This document shows positions 43,703-52,045 of a stretch of 64,000 bases of DNA, in pieces. The notes beneath the pieces are model-generated. The model had not been told where the DNA came from. It ran no database searches and saw only the letters and a list, made by a program, of their open reading frames with translations. The position numbers were made by a program, and so were the translations under genes. Each line of letters opens with the position of its first letter. Within the stretch, counting starts at the first letter, position 1. Source of the stretch: Yoonia sp. R2331 (lineage in GTDB: Bacteria; Pseudomonadota; Alphaproteobacteria; Rhodobacterales; Rhodobacteraceae); the NCBI RefSeq assembly GCF_041103235.1, contig NZ_JBGCUN010000002.1, positions 557,001 through 621,000 on the forward strand, in the 5' to 3' direction.

Positions 43703-45084
43703 TGCCGGGTCTGGCTGAACCGCGCCATGCCGCATTCCAACGCGTCCAGACATGCGCCGTCAAAGGCGCTGCCCACCTCCTTGCGCATCATTTCAAAAAC
43801 ATCCGCAATCGGGATTGGTCCGCGATAGGGGCGTTCAGCAGACAGCGCATCAAACACATCTGCGATCGTGACCATCCGCACCTCTAGGCTGATCTCTTCG
43901 CCACCCAGACCCAGCGGATAGCCACCCCCGCCCAGCTTTTCGTGGTGACCATGGGCAATCGGGGCGATATCGGCATAAGCGTCAATCTGGCTGAGCACAC
44001 GCGCGCCATTGGTCGGGTGATGCCGGATCATCGTCCACTCCGCATCGTCCAGCTTGGCGGGTTTGTCCAAAACCTGATTGCTGACCCCTAGCTTGCCCAG
44101 ATCATGCAACAAGGCCCCCCGCCGCAGCCACCGGCGGTGCCGCGTGCTAAGCCCCATTTCTTCCGCGATCATATCGGTATAAAGCGTCACGCGCCCCGAA
44201 TGGTCCGCCGTATAAGGGCTCTTGGCGTCAACAACGTCTGAAAACGCGGTGGCGACGTCATCCAGAAACCCCTCTGTCACGGGCGTTTCGTTTTCGGCTG
44301 GTGGCAACTGAAATACGATGTCGGCGATATGTGGATCGTTCAGATCGGCCCAGAACCCCGCATCCCGCGCCAGCCTTTCCATCGCGCTGACCAGGTCGGG
44401 ATCAAACCAGGTGCCCGACCGTCGCCGCACCTCTGTCATCGCCGCATCGCGCCCGTCGCCGCGGTGAAAGACGTCCAGCACCTGCGCCAGCAACGCGATG
44501 TTACCCGCCCGAGGGATCGCAGTTCCCGCCAAACCCTCTGGCTTGCCGCCACCGTCCCAATGTTCATCAAGCGCCATGATCCCCGCCTGTACCGCCTTGG
44601 AAAACCGCATCTTTGCGGCAATCTCGGCCCCGCGCTGGCAGCGCGTGTCGATCAGTTCGCGGCTGATGTCGCCGCCGTTCTGCATAATGTGGACGATGGC
44701 CCGAAATCGCTCTGACAGGCCCGATTCCAACCCGGTCTTGGAAAAGACGAACCGCAGTGCGGACGACAGCGACCCGTCAATCGTCTTGAAATCGCGTTTG
44801 AAACTGATGTCGTCGGTAAGATACAGCGCACAAATCCGCGCCGCGTTGGACGAACACCCCAAATCCTTCAGCAGCAGGGTGTAGTAGAGGTCCGAAAGCG
44901 CCTCACCCGCCATGCCCAGCTGCTGGCCCAAACGGGTACCAACATAGCAGCAGCGCACACAATGGCCGGGTGGCTGGCCTTCTGTCATATCCAGTGCATG
45001 GCTGAGCGGGGCCAGAATCTGGCTCATCCGCAGGGTCGTTGACGGTCGGTGGCGGCCATCACCCAGATAGAGTTGAAATGTCAT
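43699..45084 (-). CDS. Tandem HD-GYP protein, N-terminal half degenerate
   Basis: A 461-residue predicted c-di-GMP phosphodiesterase. The C-terminal half (about 275-440) has a full HD-GYP: H327-D328-LGK, HHPTNGARVL (355-364), HGHH (378-381) and GGGGYPLGLGGEEI (386-397). The N-terminal half (about 20-210) looks like a second HD-GYP repeat in which the HD pair reads KDLG (73-76) and the GYP region DEHWDGGGKPEGLAGTAIP (173-191), i.e. metal ligands lost. No membrane or receiver domain is seen. A role in motility or biofilm control is likely. Confidence 0.88.
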   Translation of the reverse strand: MTFQLYLGDGRHRPSTTLRMSQILAPLSHALDMTEGQPPGHCVRCCYVGTRLGQQLGMAGEALSDLYYTLLLKDLGCSSNAARICALYLTDDISFKRDFKTIDGSLSSALRFVFSKTGLESGLSERFRAIVHIMQNGGDISRELIDTRCQRGAEIAAKMRFSKAVQAGIMALDEHWDGGGKPEGLAGTAIPRAGNIALLAQVLDVFHRGDGRDAAMTEVRRRSGTWFDPDLVSAMERLARDAGFWADLNDPHIADIVFQLPPAENETPVTEGFLDDVATAFSDVVDAKSPYTADHSGRVTLYTDMIAEEMGLSTRHRRWLRRGALLHDLGKLGVSNQVLDKPAKLDDAEWTMIRHHPTNGARVLSQIDAYADIAPIAHGHHEKLGGGGYPLGLGGEEISLEVRMVTIADVFDALSAERPYRGPIPIADVFEMMRKEVGSAFDGACLDALECGMARFSQTRH

Positions 45085-45107
45085 GCGGGCGGTCTAGCCC
45101 AAAAGGG

Positions 45108-46136
45108 TTAATTGCCCGCTACAGCCTGAAACAAATACGCCCCGTCTACGCCTGTTGTACGCGTGACCCGACCGGTCTGATGCAGGTGGTTCAGGTGCGC
45201 CACAGCCTCGACCAGCGCCAGACCATAGGCACCACCGTCAATCTCGCGCTTGAACAGCGGGACAAAACACTCTCCGGCGCTGCGGGGCCTGTCCAGATGC
45301 TCCAGAAGCCGGGTTAACGCGCTTTCGTGGTTTTCGATCATCTGGATCAACCGCAGCGGCAAACCGGTATAGGGCGCCTTGTGCCCGGCAAGGATGAGTT
45401 GATCGTCCGTGGCATGGGCCTTGAACGCTTCACAGGATGCCAGCCATTCGCCCAAAGGGTCGGCGTCCGGCTCGGTCGGATAGACACCGATATTGGCACT
45501 GATCGACAGCAGCAACTGGTCGCCGCCCACCACCAGATTGTCATCGCGGCTCCAGAATGTGGCGTGCTCGGGCGCATGGCCGTCGCCACAGCGTATGTCC
45601 CATGTCCGCCCGCCAAAACGGATCCGATCACCATCCTTGATGCGGGTATAGCCCTGCGGGATCGGGTCAACACAATCGGCAAAGTTGAACGGCCGCTCGG
45701 TCGCGCGCTTGGCCCGCATGTCCGGGTCCATACCCGCACGGGTATAAAAGGCCAGCGCCTCGGGCGACGGCAGTGCCTGTTCATCCAGCACCAGCATCCG
45801 CGCCCATAAATAAGATGTGCGCGTGGTCACCAGCTCCGCCCCCTGCGCCATGAACCAGCCTGCCAACCCGATGTGATCGGGGTGATAATGCGTGACAATG
45901 ACCCGGCTGATGGGCTTACCCTGCAAAGGCCCCGCTAGCAGTTTGTCCCAGATCGCCTTGGTGCGTTTGGTGGAAAAGCCAGTGTCGATGATGGTCCAGC
46001 TTTCGCCCTCGTCAAAGGCGTAAATATTCACGTGATCCAGTGCCATCGGCAGCGGCAGGCGCAACCACAGTACACCGGGGGCCACTTCAATTGCAGCACC
46101 CTCTGCGGGGATGTCTTGATACGGAGTTTTGATCAT
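45108..46136 (-). CDS. MBL-fold metallo-hydrolase
   Basis: A 342-residue metallo-beta-lactamase-fold hydrolase. The metal-binding motif is VTHYHPDHIGLAG (HxHxDH), with GDGHAPEHATFW and GGDQLLLS later, and a C-terminal winged-helix-like region. It lies 22 bases after... rather, it sits downstream of the acyl-CoA dehydrogenase gene on the same strand, with an intergenic palindrome between them. The substrate is unknown; thioesterase or lactonase activity is possible given the acyl-CoA neighbour. Confidence 0.88.
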   Translation of the reverse strand: MIKTPYQDIPAEGAAIEVAPGVLWLRLPLPMALDHVNIYAFDEGESWTIIDTGFSTKRTKAIWDKLLAGPLQGKPISRVIVTHYHPDHIGLAGWFMAQGAELVTTRTSYLWARMLVLDEQALPSPEALAFYTRAGMDPDMRAKRATERPFNFADCVDPIPQGYTRIKDGDRIRFGGRTWDIRCGDGHAPEHATFWSRDDNLVVGGDQLLLSISANIGVYPTEPDADPLGEWLASCEAFKAHATDDQLILAGHKAPYTGLPLRLIQMIENHESALTRLLEHLDRPRSAGECFVPLFKREIDGGAYGLALVEAVAHLNHLHQTGRVTRTTGVDGAYLFQAVAGN

Positions 46137-46160
46137 GGTCGGACCTTGCCTCAGGCACCA

Positions 46161-46208
46161 AGAATTTTCGACGAAAATTCTTCGCCCCCAAATCTTCGTC
46201 GAAAATTT
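46161..46208. repeat. Two adjacent TCGWCGA-centred palindromes
   Basis: AGAATTTTCG-A-CGAAAATTCT (46161-46181, perfect) and AAATCTTCG-T-CGAAAATTT (46190-46208, one mismatch) lie 8 bases apart, 3 bases past the acyl-CoA dehydrogenase stop. The first has the same 10-1-10 layout as 17841-17861. They might end transcription or bind a factor. Confidence 0.75.
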
Positions 46209-46211
46209 GCT

Positions 46212-47912
46212 TTATGCCACAAGATCTTCGGGAGTGATGGCCATGACATCATCCGCGCCTTCGCGCACCTGCGCCAGAAGGCCTGCGAATTCCGGCAATT
46301 GCCGATTGATATAAAACGTCGCCAGGCGCCTTCGTGCCTCATCACCCGCAATGGCAGAGGTCAGATGCACATGCGCCCCCAGCACCCGCGCAAAGGCGCG
46401 CAGATATGGCACCGCACCGGCAAAGCGGTCCGTCATGTCCTGTTCAACCAGCCATTCGGTGGTCTCGCGCAGTGATTCCGCCGCACCCCAGACCGCTTCG
46501 GCCAGATCGGGCAGGGCGGCCTTGGCGATCTCTGCGCCCTGTTCGATATCTTCGATCAGACGGAAAGCAGCTTCGCCACCATCCATCATCTTGCGCGCGA
46601 CAAGGTCCATCGCCTGAATGCCGTTGGTGCCCTCGTAAATCGCCGTCACCCGTACATCGCGGCTGAACTGCGCGGCACCGGTTTCCTCGACAAAACCCAT
46701 ACCGCCATGTACTTGCACGCCCGCGTTGGCGACCGCGATCCCGGTATCGGTGCCAAAGGCCTTGCAGATCGGCGTCAGCAAGGCCGCCCGCGCGGTCCAG
46801 GCTTCATCGCCCGTGGCTGCGGCCATATCAATGGCCACCGCATTCATCAGCGCAATTGCGCGCGCGGCATAGATGTCAGCCTTCATCTCGGCCAGCATCC
46901 GGCGCACGTCCGCATGTTCGATGATCGCACCACTGCCGCTCGCGCGACCCTGCTTGCGCTCTTGCGCATAGCTCAACGCGTGTTGATACGCGCCCTCTGC
47001 GGCACCCACACCCTGCACGCCAACACCCAGGCGTGCGTTGTTCATCATGGTGAACATCGCAGCCATTCCGCCGTGTTCAGGCCCCACCAGCCAGCCGGTG
47101 GCGTTGTCATAATCCATCACCGCCGTGGGTGACCCATGCAGGCCCAACTTGTGTTCCAGACTGACCACCCGCAGGCTGTTGCGCGCACCCGGATTGCCCT
47201 CTGCATCGGGGATGAACTTGGGCACCATAAACAGGCTGATGCCTTTGGTCCCCGGTCCCCCTTCGGGAAGCCGCGCCAGCACCAGATGACAGGTGTTTTC
47301 GGTGAAATCATTGTCGGCCCAGCTGATATAGATCTTCTGACCACTGATCTTGAACGACCCATCACCGTTCGGTTCCGCCTTGGACCGCAACGCGCCTACA
47401 TCAGACCCTGCTTGCGGCTCTGTCAGGTTCATCGTGCCGTGCCATTCGCCAGAAATCAGCTTGGGAATGTAAAGCGCCTTGATGGCGTCGTCGGCGTGAT
47501 TCTCAAGCGCCTCGATCTGGCCCTGGGTCATCAGCGGGTTCAACTGCAGTGCAAGGCACGCGCTCGACATCATTTCGTTCACTGCCGTGGTCAACGTCAT
47601 CGGCAGCCCCATGCCGCCAACTTCGGGGCTGGCGCTCATCCCGATCCAGCCGCCTTCGGCAATGGCACGATAACCATCGCCAAACCCCGGCGACGTTCGC
47701 ACGACACCGTTCTCCAACACCGCCGGATGCAGATCGCCCGCGCGGTTCAGCGGGGCCAGTACCTCTTCGCACATCTTGCCCGCCTCGGTCAGGATCGCAT
47801 CCACCATATCCGGTGTGGCTTCGGTAAATGTGTCGGTCTCTGCGACAGCGGGAAAGCCGGTGACATGGTCCAGCAGAAAACGGAAATCAGCTACAGGCGC
47901 GCGATAGGGCAT
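46212..47912 (-). CDS. Acyl-CoA dehydrogenase, DmdC-like (3-methylmercaptopropionyl-CoA dehydrogenase family)
   Basis: A 566-residue flavin acyl-CoA dehydrogenase of the long C-terminally extended class found in roseobacter DMSP-demethylation proteins (DmdC). N-terminal PYRAPVADFRFLLDHVTGF, middle LTEPQAGSDVGALRSKA and GQKIYISW, and late QVHGGMGFVEETGAAQFSRDVRVTAIYEGTNGIQAMDL, which holds the catalytic base glutamate (YEGTNG). Beyond that are two further C-terminal helical domains. DmdC converts MMPA-CoA to MTA-CoA. Without dmdB or dmdD next door, it could also use other acyl-CoAs. ATG 47912 chosen; an earlier GTG adds 11 residues. Confidence 0.85.
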   Translation of the reverse strand: MPYRAPVADFRFLLDHVTGFPAVAETDTFTEATPDMVDAILTEAGKMCEEVLAPLNRAGDLHPAVLENGVVRTSPGFGDGYRAIAEGGWIGMSASPEVGGMGLPMTLTTAVNEMMSSACLALQLNPLMTQGQIEALENHADDAIKALYIPKLISGEWHGTMNLTEPQAGSDVGALRSKAEPNGDGSFKISGQKIYISWADNDFTENTCHLVLARLPEGGPGTKGISLFMVPKFIPDAEGNPGARNSLRVVSLEHKLGLHGSPTAVMDYDNATGWLVGPEHGGMAAMFTMMNNARLGVGVQGVGAAEGAYQHALSYAQERKQGRASGSGAIIEHADVRRMLAEMKADIYAARAIALMNAVAIDMAAATGDEAWTARAALLTPICKAFGTDTGIAVANAGVQVHGGMGFVEETGAAQFSRDVRVTAIYEGTNGIQAMDLVARKMMDGGEAAFRLIEDIEQGAEIAKAALPDLAEAVWGAAESLRETTEWLVEQDMTDRFAGAVPYLRAFARVLGAHVHLTSAIAGDEARRRLATFYINRQLPEFAGLLAQVREGADDVMAITPEDLVA

Positions 47913-48027
47913 GGATCGTCCTTGGTCTGATGCGCGGCTTGGCAATTCGTCGGGCCGCGGCTATGCAATTGAAATCTTTGGTGCAGGGTAACCGCCCGGT
48001 GCCGCCCATCAACCGAAACGCCACGTC

Positions 48028-48972
48028 ATGACCGCCGCCGCCCTTCGTCTTGCCCCGGATGCCGCAGGCCTTGCGCAAGCCGCAGAGTTGCTAACCGCCG
48101 GTCAGCTCGTCGCCTTCCCGACCGAGACGGTTTACGGCCTTGGCGCGGATGCTCGCAATGACGCCGCCGTGGCCGCGATCTACGCCGCCAAGGGTCGCCC
48201 CAGCTTTAACCCGCTCATCGTGCACCTGCCCGATCTGAAGACCGCGCGCCGCTATGTCGTGTTTGACGATGCCGCCGAACGGCTCGCCGCGGCTTTCTGG
48301 CCCGGCGCACTGACACTTGTGCTGCCCCTGCGCCCGGATGCGGGGATATCCAAACTCGTCACGGCTGGCCTGCCGACACTTGCAGTCCGTGTGCCTGACC
48401 ATCCGGTGGGGCAGGGTCTGCTCGCGGCTTTTGGCGCACCTGTGGCAGCACCCTCTGCCAACCCCTCGGGCCGGGTCAGCCCAACAAGCGCCAACCATGT
48501 GCTGGCCGGTTTGGGCGACCGGGTTGCTGCGGTCGTGGACGGAGGGGCCTGCGGCGTGGGGCTTGAATCCACGATCCTTGCAACCCAGCCGCCCACGCTC
48601 TTGCGCGCTGGTGGCATCCCGGCAGAGGCGCTGACCGCTTGCCTAGGTGTACCGCTTGCTGTCGACACGACACCCACCAGCCCGACGGCTCCGGGGCAAC
48701 TCGCCTCGCACTACGCGCCGCGCGGGGTGGTCCGCCTGAACGTCACCGCGCCGAACCCGGACGAGGTGCTGCTGGGCTTTGGCCCGGTCGATGCCGCCTT
48801 GAACCTGTCCCCCGCCGGTGACGTGACAGAGGCGGCCGCAAACCTTTTTGAGATGTTGCACAGGCTTGACGCGATGCAGGCCACATTGATCGCCGTCTCA
48901 CCGATCCCGGACCACGGGCTGGGGGCTGCGATCAACGACCGCCTGCGCCGCGCCGCCGCGCCGCGCGCCTGA
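48028..48972 (+). CDS. tsaC: L-threonylcarbamoyladenylate synthase (TsaC/Sua5)
   Basis: Makes threonylcarbamoyl-AMP for t6A modification of tRNAs reading ANN codons. The 314 residues comprise the YrdC domain (about 20-200: FPTETVYGLGADARND, RPSFNPLIVHL, GLPTLAVRVPDHPVGQ) and the C-terminal Sua5 domain (about 225-314) of the long form. It is divergent from the acyl-CoA dehydrogenase gene; the starts are 115 bases apart. The following unknown gene starts 100 bases on. Confidence 0.94.
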   Translation: MTAAALRLAPDAAGLAQAAELLTAGQLVAFPTETVYGLGADARNDAAVAAIYAAKGRPSFNPLIVHLPDLKTARRYVVFDDAAERLAAAFWPGALTLVLPLRPDAGISKLVTAGLPTLAVRVPDHPVGQGLLAAFGAPVAAPSANPSGRVSPTSANHVLAGLGDRVAAVVDGGACGVGLESTILATQPPTLLRAGGIPAEALTACLGVPLAVDTTPTSPTAPGQLASHYAPRGVVRLNVTAPNPDEVLLGFGPVDAALNLSPAGDVTEAAANLFEMLHRLDAMQATLIAVSPIPDHGLGAAINDRLRRAAAPRA

Positions 48973-49072
48973 AACCCTCTGCGTAAAAAAGAAATTGCTT
49001 GAGCCCCGCGCCCTCCGGTCCCTTACTGTTCCCTGGGGGCCTTGGGTCCGAACATTTCAAAAAGGCGGCACG

Positions 49073-49672
49073 ATGTCCTTCATTAATCAAAACGATTTCA
49101 ACGACCCGCAAAGCCTGATGCGCGCACGCGGCGTCGACCCAAACCCTGACCGCGCCTTTACCGATCTGGACGGCAAGCCGCTGTTCCATGCCCAAACGGG
49201 TGGCATTCTGAACCCAAGGCGTGCTGAATTGGCCAAGGGCACCGTGCTTTTTCGGTTTGGCGGCGGCGGTGCTGCAGTGCCTGCGTTGATGGCCGGGTGC
49301 TGGTGGGTGGACCAGCGCGAGTTTCAAAAGCTGCTGTCCTTTGGAAACCAGCACAACATTCCCGCAGGTGCGGCTATGCGGCAATTGGCGCTGATCCCGC
49401 CCGAATGGTCCGATATGACGCGCCTCGTGCGGGTGACGGTGAAACGCGCGTTGCTGGCCTATCGCGGATTGGGCAATTCAGTGCATATCGACACCGGCGA
49501 CGGCCTTGGTGTCGTCAACATGCCGCATCAAAACGACAATCCTGCCCGGCGGATGCAGCAACTTTACATTCCCGGCCTCTGGCGGCCCGGCGCGGCCAAT
49601 GCTGCGCTAAGCTACGGCAGTGACTTTTCCTTTGATGCTGATCAAAGCATGCGCGGATTTCTTTACCTCTAA
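49073..49672 (+). CDS. Hypothetical protein (199 aa)
   Basis: A cytosolic protein of 199 residues after an untranslated leader. Its core contains GTVLFRFGGGGAAVPALMAGCWWVD, EFQKLLSFGNQHNIPAGAAMRQLA, VPPEWSD-like LIPPEWSDMT and VVNMPHQNDNPARRMQQLYIPGLWRPGAAN. I do not recognise a family. It follows tsaC and precedes agmatinase by 11 bases, so it is probably in the speB transcript. Well-formed codon use and the AAAAGGCGG ribosome-binding site 6 bases before ATG support it as real. Confidence 0.72.
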   Translation: MSFINQNDFNDPQSLMRARGVDPNPDRAFTDLDGKPLFHAQTGGILNPRRAELAKGTVLFRFGGGGAAVPALMAGCWWVDQREFQKLLSFGNQHNIPAGAAMRQLALIPPEWSDMTRLVRVTVKRALLAYRGLGNSVHIDTGDGLGVVNMPHQNDNPARRMQQLYIPGLWRPGAANAALSYGSDFSFDADQSMRGFLYL

Positions 49673-49683
49673 AGGACACAGCC

Positions 49684-50634
49684 ATGCCCCATGACTACGA
49701 CAGCGGCCGTTTGAACCTGCCATTCGTGGGGATTTCGACTTTTGGCAAATACGACTACCTTGCCGATTGGTCGGCAATCGACGCCGATGTGGCCGTCCTT
49801 GGCGCGCCCTTCGACTTTGGCACCCAGTGGCGACCCGGCGCGCGCTTTGGTCCGCGCGCGATCCGTGAGGCATCGACGCTTTTCGCCTTTGGCCATGCGG
49901 GCGCATACGATCACGAAGACGATGTGACCTATCTGGGCGAAGGCACCCGGATCGTGGACATAGGTGACGCCGACATCGTGCACACCGACACCAACCGCAG
50001 TCACGCCAATATCGAAGCCGGTGTGCGTGCGATCCTCGATGCCGGCGCGCTGCCGGTGGTGCTGGGCGGGGATCACTCGGTCAATATCCCATGCGTGCGC
50101 GCCTTTGCTGAACGCGGCCCGATCCACATCCTGCAAATCGACGCGCATCTGGACTTTGTTGATGAACGCCACGGCGTGCGCTTTGGGCACGGCAACCCAA
50201 TGCGCCGGGCCGCAGAACAGGACCACGTCACTGGTCTGTCGCAATTCGGTATCCGCAACGTGTCCTCAACGGCCAAGTCAGGCTACGCCGATGCCCGAGC
50301 GATGGGGTCCGACATCCTGTCCGTGCGCCAGTGCCGCGCGCTGGGAACCGATGCGCTGCTGGCCCGCATCCCCGCAGGGGCTGACATCTACCTGACCATC
50401 GACATCGACGGCTTTGACCCTTCTATCGCGCCCGGTACCGGCACCCCCAGCCACGGCGGGTTCCTGTATTACGAGGTGTTGGAACTGATCGCCGCCGTCG
50501 CCAAACGCCAGCGCATTGTGGGGATCGACCTGGTCGAGGTCGCCCCCGACTACGACCAAACCGGCGGTACGGCGATCCTGGCCGCGCAACTGCTGCTCAA
50601 CATTATTGGTCGCGTCCTCTACCACCGCGCCTAA
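49684..50634 (+). CDS. speB: Agmatinase / arginase-family ureohydrolase
   Basis: A 316-residue dimanganese ureohydrolase that splits agmatine to putrescine and urea. Metal ligands are visible: H131 (GGDHS), D153, H155, D157 (DAHLDF) and a second DxDGFD site near residue 241 (DIDGFDPSIAPGTGTPS). The sequence GTGTPSHGGF is the agmatinase/guanidinobutyrase/ureohydrolase class signature. No arginine decarboxylase gene is nearby; guanidinobutyrate or arginine could be alternate substrates. AAAGGACACAGCC precedes the ATG. It is convergent with chaC over a 240-base spacer. Confidence 0.9.
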   Translation: MPHDYDSGRLNLPFVGISTFGKYDYLADWSAIDADVAVLGAPFDFGTQWRPGARFGPRAIREASTLFAFGHAGAYDHEDDVTYLGEGTRIVDIGDADIVHTDTNRSHANIEAGVRAILDAGALPVVLGGDHSVNIPCVRAFAERGPIHILQIDAHLDFVDERHGVRFGHGNPMRRAAEQDHVTGLSQFGIRNVSSTAKSGYADARAMGSDILSVRQCRALGTDALLARIPAGADIYLTIDIDGFDPSIAPGTGTPSHGGFLYYEVLELIAAVAKRQRIVGIDLVEVAPDYDQTGGTAILAAQLLLNIIGRVLYHRA

Positions 50635-50875
50635 CACTCGGCTTGCGCCCGACATCGCGTGAAAGTCGCAGCGACTGCCCGCGCTGGTGCGTCGCGACCC
50701 TTGTGAAACTGGTGTCATTGAGCGTCATCATGCGTGTCCACCACCGCAGCAGCTGATCGCCGACTTGCCTGACGGTTGCACTGCCAAATCGCGCCGCCGC
50801 AAATCCCGTGGCGATTTTTTGCAAGGCCGCCTGAAATCGCCATGCCACCACAAACCGAAACGAAAGGCGTGCGGC

Positions 50876-51610
50876 TTATCCGGCAGAGACCCGTTCTTCG
50901 CAATACTGCAGCGCCTCACTCAGCAGGTCATCGACGTTGGGGTCAACGATACCAAGCACATCAAACTGCTCTTTTATGCCGCGCAGATAATCGAGAGAGC
51001 TGCCCATGAACCCTTCACCCGTTGCAACGTAACGGATTTGTTCCGCACGCGTTACATCAGGCGCCATGATGACAGAGCTGTGGTCGGCCAGAAACGTAAG
51101 TGCCGGGATCGTGCCCCATGTCGTCTCTGTCTCGATCAGTTGCGGCACATAGCCGGGGCCGACAAATTCGCGCGCCCACAAGACATCCGTTTCTTCGGCG
51201 ATGATCGCCTCTGGCACACGGAACACCAAACCGTCGCAGCCCTGTCCGACATCCAGTGCCGCCATCAGTCCGGGCGCGTCCTGTGTCCCACGCCCGCCAT
51301 AGATGTCGCGCAGAATAAAGGCGCGGGCGTGACCGGGGGCATGGGCGCGCAGCACCTTGTCAAAACGCAATGCAGGGTTCCACATCAGCGACCCATAGGC
51401 AAAGACCCACAAATCACCCTCATGCCCAGCCAGCGTGGCATTCCGAGACGCGCGCCGCTCCTCTGGCGTGTGTAGCAAATGCCAAAACGGGGCCGTTTCG
51501 GGGTTTGCCAGCATGACCTCTCGCAAGTCATTGACGCGAAAGTAGCTGCTAAGCGGATCAATGATCTTACCCCGAAGTCCGGGGTGTTCCGCATAGGGAT
51601 CGTTCGTCAT
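50876..51610 (-). CDS. Gamma-glutamylcyclotransferase, ChaC type
   Basis: A 244-residue cytosolic enzyme of the ChaC family, which degrades glutathione to 5-oxoproline and Cys-Gly. The family loop FAYGSLMWNPA (about 70-80) is present, with FILRDIYGGRGTQDAPGLMAALDVGQGCDG and an active-site-like glutamate. The N-terminus (about 1-62) extends beyond usual ChaC length. ATG 51610 is used; an earlier in-frame start adds six residues. Confidence 0.88.
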   Translation of the reverse strand: MTNDPYAEHPGLRGKIIDPLSSYFRVNDLREVMLANPETAPFWHLLHTPEERRASRNATLAGHEGDLWVFAYGSLMWNPALRFDKVLRAHAPGHARAFILRDIYGGRGTQDAPGLMAALDVGQGCDGLVFRVPEAIIAEETDVLWAREFVGPGYVPQLIETETTWGTIPALTFLADHSSVIMAPDVTRAEQIRYVATGEGFMGSSLDYLRGIKEQFDVLGIVDPNVDDLLSEALQYCEERVSAG

Positions 51611-51702
51611 GAAATGCCCCGTTTTCAATCTGGTAACGGCTGTATGGCGGCAAACCGTTAAGACACCTATAGGACCCGTACAACTTTTTGGCGAATTCAG
51701 CG

Positions 51703-52029
51703 CTAACCGGCGTTTTGTCGCTCAACATAGGCGCGCAATTCTTCCGCCTCGCGGCGGGCATCCCGCAGACCGTCCATCGCCGCGCGCAATTCCGCCTCGG
51801 TCTGGGCCAACTGGTTGGTGATCTCGGCCTCGCGCTGCTGCAAATAGGTGATCGCCTGATCGCGAGTCTCTTCGGCCTCGTGCAGCGCCTGTGCCATCTT
51901 GTCCAATTCGCCGACCTCGGCCTTGGTGACGCGGGTGAAACGGTTGACCAGCCAGCTTGCAAACCAGCCCAGCATAAAAGCCACAAACAGGATGATGGCC
52001 GTAGCGATGATAAATTCTGTGCGATTCAC
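51703..52029 (-). CDS. Membrane-anchored coiled-coil protein
   Basis: A 108-residue protein with an N-terminal transmembrane helix (about 5-28: FIIATAIILFVAFMLGWFASWLV) followed by a charged coiled coil rich in E, Q, A and R (about 35-105) ending AEELRAYVERQNAG. The start is GTG (52029), 16 bases after the OmpA-BON gene stop, so the two are co-transcribed. No family recognised; it could be a spacer or partner for the envelope protein. Confidence 0.7.
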   Translation of the reverse strand: MNRTEFIIATAIILFVAFMLGWFASWLVNRFTRVTKAEVGELDKMAQALHEAEETRDQAITYLQQREAEITNQLAQTEAELRAAMDGLRDARREAEELRAYVERQNAG

Positions 52030-52045
52030 GTCGTCGTCCTGTTGG

